Positions 15,282 through 21,117 of a stretch of DNA of 25,402 nucleotides are shown piece by piece. Every line of letters begins with the position of its first letter. The first letter of the stretch is position 1. This DNA comes from CAYVOX01 sp964453035 (GTDB lineage: Bacteria; Chloroflexota; Anaerolineae; Anaerolineales; Anaerolineaceae), in the NCBI GenBank assembly GCA_964453035.1, contig CAYVOX010000034.1, positions 1-25,402 of the forward strand, written 5' to 3'. Below the pieces are notes generated by a model that saw only the letters and a program-made list of their open reading frames with translations, ran no database searches and had not been told where the DNA came from. Made by a program: the position numbers and the translations under genes.

Positions 15282-16373
15282 CTATTCATCCGCTCGCGAT
15301 AGAATGGCGGGGGTGAGGCGCAACAGGGCGGCGTGCAGCAGGCTGAGCGTGGCCTGCCAATCCGAAAGGCGGGCCACCAGCACAGGGCTGTGGGCGTAAC
15401 GTCCGGGGACGGAAATGGACACGCTGGGGATGCCGCCGCGCCGCAAATGGATGGCGCCGGCATCCGTGCCGCCGCCGCCGGGCTGGCGGAACTGGTAGGG
15501 CAGGGAGAGACTTTCGGCGGTTTGAGCCAGGTGGCGCACCAGGCGCGGGTCGGAAAGGGTGGCGCCATCCGCAATGTAGATGGCGGGACCAAGTCCCAGG
15601 CGGGTGTTGTACTGGGCGTTTTCACTGCCATCCCACACCGGCAGGTCAAAGGCGGGCGTGGAATCAACGGCGATGCCGAGATCGGGGTTGAGGGCATAAG
15701 CTGCCACACGTGCGCCGCGCAAGCCCACTTCTTCCTGCACGGTGAAGGCAGCCTGTAGGGTGATGTTGGCGGGGGCGTGCTTGACCAGTTCAATTAATGT
15801 GGCCACACCCAGGCGGTCATCCAGGGCTTTGCCCACCAGGCTAGGACCAATCTGCCGGAAGGTGGTGGCAAAGGCTGCCCGGTCTCCGGGTTTGGCTTTG
15901 CCAGCGCCGCCGGGACCCAGGTCAATGCGCAGGGCATCCAGCGGGATGGCTACGCGGCGCTCATCAGGGGTGGTGAGGTGGATGGGGCGCGCTCCGATGA
16001 TGCCGGGGATGTGCTCCTTGCCCACCCACACCGGCTTGCCCACCAGCACGCGCGGGTCAATGCCGCCCACCATTTCAAAGCGGTACAGGCCGTTTTCTTC
16101 GGCATCCACCAGCATGAAGCCCACTTCGTCCATGTGGGCGGCAACCATCACTTTGAGGGCGGTTTCGGACTGGGCGCGGCGCGTGACCAGCACGTTGCCC
16201 AGCGCGTCTACGTGAACATCGTCGGCGAAGGGCTTGAGCTGCTCCAGCACGATTGCCCGCACCTCCGCTTCATCCCCGGAGACAGCGCAGGCGTTGGAGA
16301 GCTGCTCCAGCAGGGCGATTTGTTCGGGGCCGATGACCGGCGCTTCGGTTAGCAATTCTTTTTCAGGTTTCAT
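15282..16373 (-). CDS. M42 family metallo-aminopeptidase (paralog B)
   Basis: A 363-aa M42/TET aminopeptidase. The metal and catalytic set is complete: His80-x-Asp82 in AAHMDEVG, Asp185 in ALDDR, Glu214-Glu215 in VQEEVGLRGA, Asp237 in AVDSTPA and His328 in YAHSP. It has a glycine-rich PGGGGTDAGAIH segment near the substrate pocket, where paralog A has EGGTTDARAMQ. The ATG overlaps the stop of paralog C by 4 bases (ATGA), so it is translationally coupled to C. An extra N-terminal stretch of about 17 residues relative to paralog A is seen. Specificity is not visible. Confidence 0.94.
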   Translation of the reverse strand: MKPEKELLTEAPVIGPEQIALLEQLSNACAVSGDEAEVRAIVLEQLKPFADDVHVDALGNVLVTRRAQSETALKVMVAAHMDEVGFMLVDAEENGLYRFEMVGGIDPRVLVGKPVWVGKEHIPGIIGARPIHLTTPDERRVAIPLDALRIDLGPGGAGKAKPGDRAAFATTFRQIGPSLVGKALDDRLGVATLIELVKHAPANITLQAAFTVQEEVGLRGARVAAYALNPDLGIAVDSTPAFDLPVWDGSENAQYNTRLGLGPAIYIADGATLSDPRLVRHLAQTAESLSLPYQFRQPGGGGTDAGAIHLRRGGIPSVSISVPGRYAHSPVLVARLSDWQATLSLLHAALLRLTPAILSRADE

Positions 16374-17437
16374 GGATTATTCTCTTCCCACTTGAGCTTT
16401 GAGGCCGCGTCAGGTTCCAGGCGGGAGATAAACTCTGCCAGGAGGTGACCGACGCGCTGGATATCTTTGAGAGAGACAAGTTCAACCGGGGTATGCATGT
16501 AGCGCAGGGGAATGCCCAGCACGATGCTGGGGATGCCTTCCGCCACCACCTGCATGGCAAAGGCGTCGGTGCCGGAATGGCGCGGCATCACTTCGGTGAA
16601 GTTGGGGATATCGAGCTTCTCAGCCAGTTCTTTAAAGCGCTTATGCAGTGCCGGGTGAATATTGGGGCCGTAGCCGATGGTGGGGCCTTTTCCCAGCGGG
16701 AAGCCGCGGTAGTCGCTTACGCCGGGGCCTTTGGCGAAGGTCACATCAATGGCTACGCCAATCTGTGGGCGGATTTCAAAAGGCGAAGTGAAGGCGCCGC
16801 CGAGGATGTTCTCTTCCTGGACGGTCGCCACCGCGTACACATCCCAACTGTGCGAGACGTTCTGCAGTTCCTGCAGGCAGAGCGTCACAGCGGCCACTGA
16901 GGCGCGGTTATCCAGGGTGTGCCCGGTGATGGTGTCGCCGGTGAGTTCGCGGGGGGCCTGAGCAAAGGAAATCAGGTCTCCCACTTTCACCAGGCGGGAA
17001 ACTTCATCCGGCAGCAGGCCAGTATCCACCAGCAGATGTTCCATCGCTACGGGTTTCTCGCGGGCAGAGGGGGGCAGAAGTCGGTCGGCAGGCTGGACGA
17101 CGATTCCGGGCAAATCTTGCTTGCCGTGAACGGTGACCAGCTGCCCGGGCAGGATGCGCGGGTCCACCCCGCCTACCTGCGTAAAGCGCAGCAGCCCGTC
17201 AACCACGGCGGTAACCATCAGCCCGATGGAATCCATGTGCGCTGAGAGCAAAATTCGCGGGCGGGGTTCCGTCCCACGCCCACGGCGCAAGCCGTGCAGG
17301 CTTCCCAGGCGGCTGGTGGTCAGTTCATCCACCAGCGGACGCCAGGCTTCCTCGATCACCTTGCGCACGGGCTCTTCGTGGCCCGAGAGGCCGGGCAGCG
17401 AGAGCAACTGCTTGAGAAAGGGGGTAAGTTCGGTCAT
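16370..17437 (-). CDS. M42 family metallo-aminopeptidase (paralog C, divergent motifs)
   Basis: A 355-aa M42 aminopeptidase, the most divergent of the three. The metal ligands are present: His67-x-Asp69 in SAHMDSIG, Asp176 in TLDNR, Glu208-Glu209 in VQEENILGGA, Asp231 in AIDVTFA and His315 in YMHTP. Around them the sequence differs from A and B: Ser replaces Glu after the HMD motif, DNR replaces DDR, and EEN-I-L-G-G replaces EEVGxRG. It starts the peptidase trio, 38 bases downstream of the Thr/Pro-rich membrane protein. Different substrate preference is inferred from these changes. Confidence 0.92.
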   Translation of the reverse strand: MTELTPFLKQLLSLPGLSGHEEPVRKVIEEAWRPLVDELTTSRLGSLHGLRRGRGTEPRPRILLSAHMDSIGLMVTAVVDGLLRFTQVGGVDPRILPGQLVTVHGKQDLPGIVVQPADRLLPPSAREKPVAMEHLLVDTGLLPDEVSRLVKVGDLISFAQAPRELTGDTITGHTLDNRASVAAVTLCLQELQNVSHSWDVYAVATVQEENILGGAFTSPFEIRPQIGVAIDVTFAKGPGVSDYRGFPLGKGPTIGYGPNIHPALHKRFKELAEKLDIPNFTEVMPRHSGTDAFAMQVVAEGIPSIVLGIPLRYMHTPVELVSLKDIQRVGHLLAEFISRLEPDAASKLKWEENNP

Positions 17438-17475
17438 GTTTGGGTTAAGTCCATGTGACAGAGAGTGATTCCGGC

Positions 17476-17925
17476 TCAGGGCCGGGGATCCAGGCCGGAG
17501 TTGCCGCCTGGGATAAGCGAAGGGGTGGTGATTTCCGTGGGCACCGGCACTTCAGTTAATGTGGCGGTGGGCGGCGGTAAGGTGGCCGTGGCGGTGATGG
17601 TGGGCGTGAAGGTGGCCGTGGGGGTGAAGGTGCGGGAGGGCGGCATGAAGGGCGTGAAGGTGACGGAGGCCGTCCAGGTGGCGGTGGGGGTGCGCGTGAT
17701 GGTGGCGCTGGGGAAGATGAGCCGGGTGGCGCTGACGGCGGGGGTGAGGGTGGCGCTGGCTGCCGGCTGGCCGGTGAAAGTTGCCAGGGGGGTGGGGGTG
17801 ACTTTGGCCTGCGCATTGAGATTAACCAGCACCACAATGCCCACGCAATAACAGGCTGCTGCGATACTCAATACAATCAGTAATGTAACCCGGATGCGCC
17901 TGCGGCGCTGCCATTCAGCAATCAT
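17476..17925 (-). CDS. Thr/Pro-rich single-pass membrane protein
   Basis: A 149-aa protein with a short basic N terminus (EWQRRRRIR), a membrane segment at about 12-36, and an external region of about 110 residues dominated by Thr, Pro, Ala and Ser with TPTAT/FTPT repeats. No enzyme domain is seen. Such a stalk could be a spacer or an O-glycosylated surface. It precedes the M42 trio by 38 bases on the same strand. The low-complexity plus-strand frames opposite it are mirror images and not genes. Composition makes homology search unreliable. Confidence 0.6.
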   Translation of the reverse strand: MIAEWQRRRRIRVTLLIVLSIAAACYCVGIVVLVNLNAQAKVTPTPLATFTGQPAASATLTPAVSATRLIFPSATITRTPTATWTASVTFTPFMPPSRTFTPTATFTPTITATATLPPPTATLTEVPVPTEITTPSLIPGGNSGLDPRP

Positions 17926-18044
17926 CAGGGTGAATCATATCACCGGCGGGCATCTGGCGCAAGTTGAATTATTGAAATGAGCAATGAAGTCGCAACGCTT
18001 TGATCGTCATCGTATCCACCAATTGGGGATACCTTTGCCGGGGA

Positions 18045-18171
18045 GGGTGGGCGGATGCCATCCGCCCCTACTATACATTCCGCTGCGGGGACACAGCGGT
18101 GAGCGATTGGAGGGGGTTGGGCGCGGGGAGCGCTCGGGTGGGTGGATGGCATCTGCCACTACTGTTATTCC
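18045..18171. repeat. Two imperfect direct copies of a palindromic unit
   Basis: Units at 18045-18081 and 18136-18171 share GGGTGGG, then GGATG, CATC, GCC, CTACT and ATTCC with few changes. The core of the first is itself a palindrome: GGGCGGATG and CATCCGCCC around one base (18049-18067). In the second copy several arm bases changed (for example C to T at both sides of the core). About 54 bases lie between the units. Confidence 0.75.
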
Positions 18172-18174
18172 TTG

Positions 18175-18208
18175 AGACCTGTTGGGTTTTTTGAAACCCA
18201 ACAGGTCT
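18175..18208. repeat. Perfect 15-bp inverted repeat with 4-base loop
   Basis: AGACCTGTTGGGTTT (18175-18189) and its exact complement AAACCCAACAGGTCT (18194-18208) flank TTTG. The T-stretch is in the loop, not after the stem, so it is not a typical terminator; a REP-like mobile palindrome fits better. Confidence 0.85.
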
Positions 18209-18300
18209 AGCTGCGATAAGAATATATTTCGGTGATTTTCTGATTAGCCGTACAGGCGAGGTCCTCTCACCGTTGCAGGCCTGTGCGCTCGAACAATCAA

Positions 18301-18328
18301 TTGACATATTCACTCATGAGGTTATAAT
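18301..18328 (+). promoter_or_regulatory. Near-consensus sigma-70 promoter for the HHH cassette
   Basis: A perfect TTGACA (18301-18306) and a perfect TATAAT (18323-18328) are separated by 16 bases, one short of optimum. Transcription should start near 18335, leaving a leader of about 40 bases that ends in AGGAGG (18365-18370), 6 bases before the ATG. Confidence 0.88.
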
Positions 18329-18376
18329 AATCTTGCTGCAATACTATCTTTCACAACCATATTCAGGAGGATTCAG

Positions 18377-18781
18377 ATGGCAAAGATTTTGGATATTGAA
18401 GGCATTGGCCCGGTTTTCGCTGAAAAATTAGGCGCCGCAGGCGTCAAAACAACCGAGGCGCTGCTCGAAAAGGGCGGTTCCGCCAAGGGCCGCAAAGAAC
18501 TGGCTGCCAAGACGGGCATTTCCGAAGATAAACTGCTGGAATGGGTTAACCGCGCCGATTTGTTCCGCATCAAGGGCATTGGCTCTGAATATTCCGACCT
18601 GCTCGAAGCCGCGGGCGTAGACTCCGTTCCCGAACTGGCCAACCGCAAGCCGGAAAACCTGGTTGAGAAACTGACCGCCGTCAATGCCGAGAAGAAACTG
18701 GTGCGCAAGCTGCCCGCCCTCTCGCTGGTGACCAGCTGGGTTGACCAGGCCAAGAAGCTGCCCAAGGTCGTCACGCACTAA
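18377..18781 (+). CDS. Helix-hairpin-helix protein (DUF4332-like)
   Basis: A 134-aa protein made almost entirely of two helix-hairpin-helix units. The hairpins are IEGIGP at about residues 7-12 and IKGIGS at about 65-70, each followed by an LxAAGV segment and further helices. No catalytic domain is seen. Such HHH repeats bind DNA backbone non-specifically or act as protein contacts, so a chromatin-like or structural role is possible. The gene has a strong consensus promoter and a perfect AGGAGG site, which predicts high expression. The next gene starts 12 bases after the stop. DUF4332 membership is by eye. Confidence 0.82.
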   Translation: MAKILDIEGIGPVFAEKLGAAGVKTTEALLEKGGSAKGRKELAAKTGISEDKLLEWVNRADLFRIKGIGSEYSDLLEAAGVDSVPELANRKPENLVEKLTAVNAEKKLVRKLPALSLVTSWVDQAKKLPKVVTH

Positions 18782-18793
18782 CCGGCCGCCCCT

Positions 18794-19246
18794 ATGGCCG
18801 CGCTGCTTTTACTGGCAAACCTCAGCGAGGAGGCTCAACCCTCCCCGCTGCCCTGGTGGTTCTGGGTTGTGCTGTTTGTCGTCCTGGTCATCATCCTGTG
18901 GTGGATGTGGCTGCAGGGACGCCAGGCAGCCCCAACAACCGCTGATGAAACGCACCCCGTCACGAAAGCTGTTGAGGTTGGCCTTGAAGCCCCCGCGCCT
19001 GATGACCTGGTCATCATCGAGGGCATTGGGCCCAAGATCAACAGCGTTTTACAGGCGGCAGGCATTCACACCTTTGCGGATCTGGCTGCTGCGCAAAGCG
19101 CGGCGCTCAAGCAAATTCTGCTGGATGCCCACCTGCGCCTGGCAGACCCCACCACCTGGCCGCAGCAGGCTGCCCTGGCACGCGACGGCAAGCTGGAAGA
19201 ACTGAAAAAATTACAGGAGTCGCTGACCGCTGGGCGCAAATCATAA
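18794..19246 (+). CDS. Membrane-anchored helix-hairpin-helix protein
   Basis: A 150-aa protein with a single membrane segment at about 20-41 (WWFWVVLFVVLVIILWWMW) and a cytoplasmic-type HHH domain at about 72-125. The hairpin LVIIEGIGPKINSVLQAAGI is close to the first hairpin of the preceding protein. The C-terminal part is helical and Lys/Glu-rich. It lacks a clear ribosome-binding site, starts 12 bases after the previous stop, and is probably read by coupled or reinitiating ribosomes. Tethering DNA or the companion HHH protein to the membrane is an inference from the domain order. Confidence 0.78.
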   Translation: MAALLLLANLSEEAQPSPLPWWFWVVLFVVLVIILWWMWLQGRQAAPTTADETHPVTKAVEVGLEAPAPDDLVIIEGIGPKINSVLQAAGIHTFADLAAAQSAALKQILLDAHLRLADPTTWPQQAALARDGKLEELKKLQESLTAGRKS

Positions 19247-19270
19247 ATATGGCACGCAAGGAGCTTTGCG

Positions 19271-19486
19271 ATGGACGAACTGATTAAACTCGTCGCCAAA
19301 AAGGTGAACATTCCTGAGGCGCAGGCCAAACAGGCTGTTGAGACGGTGATCAAATTCCTCAAGGATAAGCTGCCCGGCCCGGTTGGCAGCCAGATTGACG
19401 GCATCCTGAGCGGCAAAGGCGCCGGAGACCTGGCAGGCAAAGCCGGGGATGTACTCGGCGGGCTGCTGGGTAAAAAGAAGGGCTAG
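19271..19486 (+). CDS. Small helical protein, third gene of the HHH cassette
   Basis: A 71-aa protein. The first 35 residues form a likely amphipathic helix pair (LIKLVAKKVNIPEAQAKQAV, then VIKFLKDKLPGPV), resembling the small DUF2267/DUF937-like proteins by eye only. The second half is glycine-rich (LSGKGAGDLAGKAGDVLGG) and ends in lysines. AAGGAG lies 7 bases before the ATG. It is 24 bases downstream of the membrane HHH gene and 22 bases upstream of a strong terminator, so it closes the cassette. Function unknown. Confidence 0.75.
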   Translation: MDELIKLVAKKVNIPEAQAKQAVETVIKFLKDKLPGPVGSQIDGILSGKGAGDLAGKAGDVLGGLLGKKKG

Positions 19487-19508
19487 AACGCCTTATAACC
19501 TATCAGTT

Positions 19509-19548
19509 CAGGGCTTCCACCTCATCGGGCGGAAGCCCTGTGTTTTTT
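19509..19548 (+). terminator. Rho-independent terminator of the HHH cassette
   Basis: CAGGGCTTCC (19509-19518) pairs perfectly with GGAAGCCCTG (19531-19540) around a 12-base loop and is followed by TGTTTTTT. Confidence 0.92.
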
Positions 19549-19554
19549 CAGTCA

Positions 19555-19563
19555 TGATATACT
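19555..19563 (+). promoter_or_regulatory. rsmI: Extended -10 promoter giving a leaderless rsmI mRNA
   Basis: TGA then TATACT (19558-19563) forms an extended -10 element. The rsmI ATG starts 6 bases later, at the expected transcription start, and no ribosome-binding sequence precedes it. The would-be -35 region falls in the upstream terminator, in keeping with an extended -10 promoter. Confidence 0.6.
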
Positions 19564-19569
19564 CATTTT

Positions 19570-20259
19570 ATGCTTTATCTCGTCTCTACCCCCATCGGCA
19601 ACCTCGGCGATATCACCCTGCGCGCGCTTGAAACGCTCAAAGTGGTGGATATGGTGGCCAGCGAAGACACACGCAAGACTGGGTTTCTGCTTAAGCACTT
19701 TGAGATTAAAAAGCCGCAGCTCTCCTTCCATGAGTATAATGAGGAGCGCGTGCTGCCGCGCATCCTGGCGCTGCTGCGGGAGGGTAAATCGGTGGCGCTG
19801 GTGACGGATGCGGGCAGCCCGGGAATTTCTGACCCGGGCTTCTTGCTGGTGCGCGGCGTGCTGGAGGCTGGCCTGCCCGTCACCGCCATTCCCGGGCCCA
19901 CCGCTGCCGTCATGGCGCTGGTGCTTTCGGGGCTGCCGGTGCACAGCTTCACCTTCCGCGGTTTTGCCCCGCGCAAACCCGGCCCGCGCCGGCGCTGGCT
20001 GGCGGTGGATGCCGAATCGCCGCACACGCTCATCTTCTACGAGAGCCCTTACCGCCTCAAGCCCTTTTTGCAAGACGCGCTGCAGGTGTATGGCGACCGT
20101 CCCATGGCGCTGGCTAACGACCTCACCAAGCTGTTTGAGACCGTCTGGCGCGGGCCAATCAGCCAGGTGCTGACCCGCCTGGAAGCCGAGGAAGCACGCG
20201 GGGAATACACCATCGTGATCGGGGGCAAACTCACCTCGCAACATGTTGAGACGGAATAA
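19570..20259 (+). CDS. rsmI: 16S rRNA 2'-O-ribose cytidine-1402 methyltransferase
   Basis: A 229-aa SAM-dependent enzyme that methylates the ribose of C1402 in the ribosomal decoding centre. The tetrapyrrole-methylase-fold motifs appear in order: STPIGNLGDITLRAL at 6-20, ASEDTRKT at about 31-38, VTDAGSPGISDPG at about 78-90, and IPGPTAAVMAL at about 105-115, then FYESPYRL. The protein is about 50 residues shorter than the E. coli enzyme, lacking most of the C-terminal extension, which is common in short homologs. It is probably read from a leaderless mRNA and followed 20 bases later by rsmE. Confidence 0.96.
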   Translation: MLYLVSTPIGNLGDITLRALETLKVVDMVASEDTRKTGFLLKHFEIKKPQLSFHEYNEERVLPRILALLREGKSVALVTDAGSPGISDPGFLLVRGVLEAGLPVTAIPGPTAAVMALVLSGLPVHSFTFRGFAPRKPGPRRRWLAVDAESPHTLIFYESPYRLKPFLQDALQVYGDRPMALANDLTKLFETVWRGPISQVLTRLEAEEARGEYTIVIGGKLTSQHVETE

Positions 20260-20279
20260 AATCCCCACCGGAAAGCGCC

Positions 20280-21023
20280 ATGCACCACTTCTTTTTATCC
20301 CCCGAATGTTTTAAGGCTGAGCAGGTTACCTTCCCGGCTGCGCTGGCGCGGCAGATTGCCAGCGTGTTGCGCCTGGAAGTGGGCCAGAGCGTGGTTGCGC
20401 TGGATGATACCGGGCAGGCCTTCCGGGTGGAACTGGTGGAGGTGAGCAGCAAGCGGGTGACAGGCCAGGTGCGTGAAGATTACAACAGCCTGCCGGATGA
20501 GCCCGCTCTCAAGCTGGCACTTTATGTTTCGCTCACGCAGCGCGAGAAGTTTGAGTGGATCCTGCAGAAGGGCACGGAGCTGGGCGTTTCCAGCTTCATT
20601 CCCGTCATTTACAGCCGCAGCCTGGCGCAGGCCGCCCGCGAGGGTGAAGGGCGCCGCGAGCGCTGGGAATCCATCCTGCGCGAGGCTGCCGAGCAGTGCG
20701 AGCGCAGGCGCATCCCGCATCTGGGCGCGGCGCTGAAGTTCAGGGACGCTCTGGGGCACGCCCGCCAGACCAACCAGGCACTGGTTGTGTTGTGGGAGGA
20801 CGAACCCACCCGCTCGCTGAAGGAGGCTTTGAGCCTGACTTGCAGGCTGGAACGGGCGGCGCTCTTTATTGGTCCGGAGGGAGGCATTGCGCCGGAAGAA
20901 ATTGATCTTGCGCGCGGGCAGGGCTGCCTCACCGCCACCCTGGGCAGGCGCGTGCTAAGGGTGGAAACGGCTGCCCTGGCAGCGGTGACCCTGGCGATGT
21001 ACCTTTCAGGGGAGATGGGCTGA
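20280..21023 (+). CDS. rsmE: 16S rRNA m3U1498 methyltransferase
   Basis: A 247-aa SPOUT-class enzyme that methylates N3 of U1498 in 16S rRNA. The N-terminal PUA-like domain covers about residues 1-70 (HHFFLSPECF, then VLRLEVGQSVVALDDTGQ). The SPOUT part contains QKGTELGVSSFIPVIYSRS, AAEQCERRRIPHL, the SAM-knot motif IGPEGGIAPEEIDLA and the terminal LGRRVLRVETAALAAVT. All are standard. It lies 20 bases after rsmI with GGAAAG upstream, so both rRNA methyltransferases probably share one transcript. A terminator follows at once. Confidence 0.96.
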   Translation: MHHFFLSPECFKAEQVTFPAALARQIASVLRLEVGQSVVALDDTGQAFRVELVEVSSKRVTGQVREDYNSLPDEPALKLALYVSLTQREKFEWILQKGTELGVSSFIPVIYSRSLAQAAREGEGRRERWESILREAAEQCERRRIPHLGAALKFRDALGHARQTNQALVVLWEDEPTRSLKEALSLTCRLERAALFIGPEGGIAPEEIDLARGQGCLTATLGRRVLRVETAALAAVTLAMYLSGEMG

Positions 21024-21051
21024 CCTTTTATCGGATTCGTGGTTGTAAAAG

Positions 21052-21085
21052 CCCTCAGGGAATGTTCATAGCCCTGAGGGTTTAT
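21052..21085. terminator. Bidirectional terminator between rsmE and the beta-propeller gene
   Basis: CCCTCAGGG (21052-21060) and CCCTGAGGG (21072-21080) form a 9-bp stem with an 11-base loop. TTTATT follows on the plus strand, and on the minus strand the hairpin is followed by CTTTTA, so both convergent genes can be ended here. Confidence 0.82.
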
Positions 21086-21117
21086 TGATTTATGCCTGGT
21101 GGGAGTTTTCCGTCTGT

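Larger units (their letters stand above)
17926..18376. other. Non-coding region with palindromic repeats and a promoter
   Basis: About 450 bases without a convincing gene between divergent transcription units. It holds two related palindromic units (18045-18171), a perfect 15-bp inverted repeat (18175-18208), and the promoter of the helix-hairpin-helix cassette (18301-18328) with its 5' leader. The remaining sequence shows nothing I can name. Confidence 0.8.

Noticed and set aside
17465..17851. Plus-strand frame with repeated GVKVAVGVKV-like sequence
   Set aside because: It mirrors the Thr/Pro-rich codons of the minus-strand membrane protein. That gene has a membrane segment and fits the operon, so the repeat is a by-product.
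17926..18376. CRISPR array or tRNA in the repeat-bearing non-coding region
   Set aside because: The repeats are palindromic, few and unevenly spaced, with no regular spacers, and no cloverleaf could be drawn.
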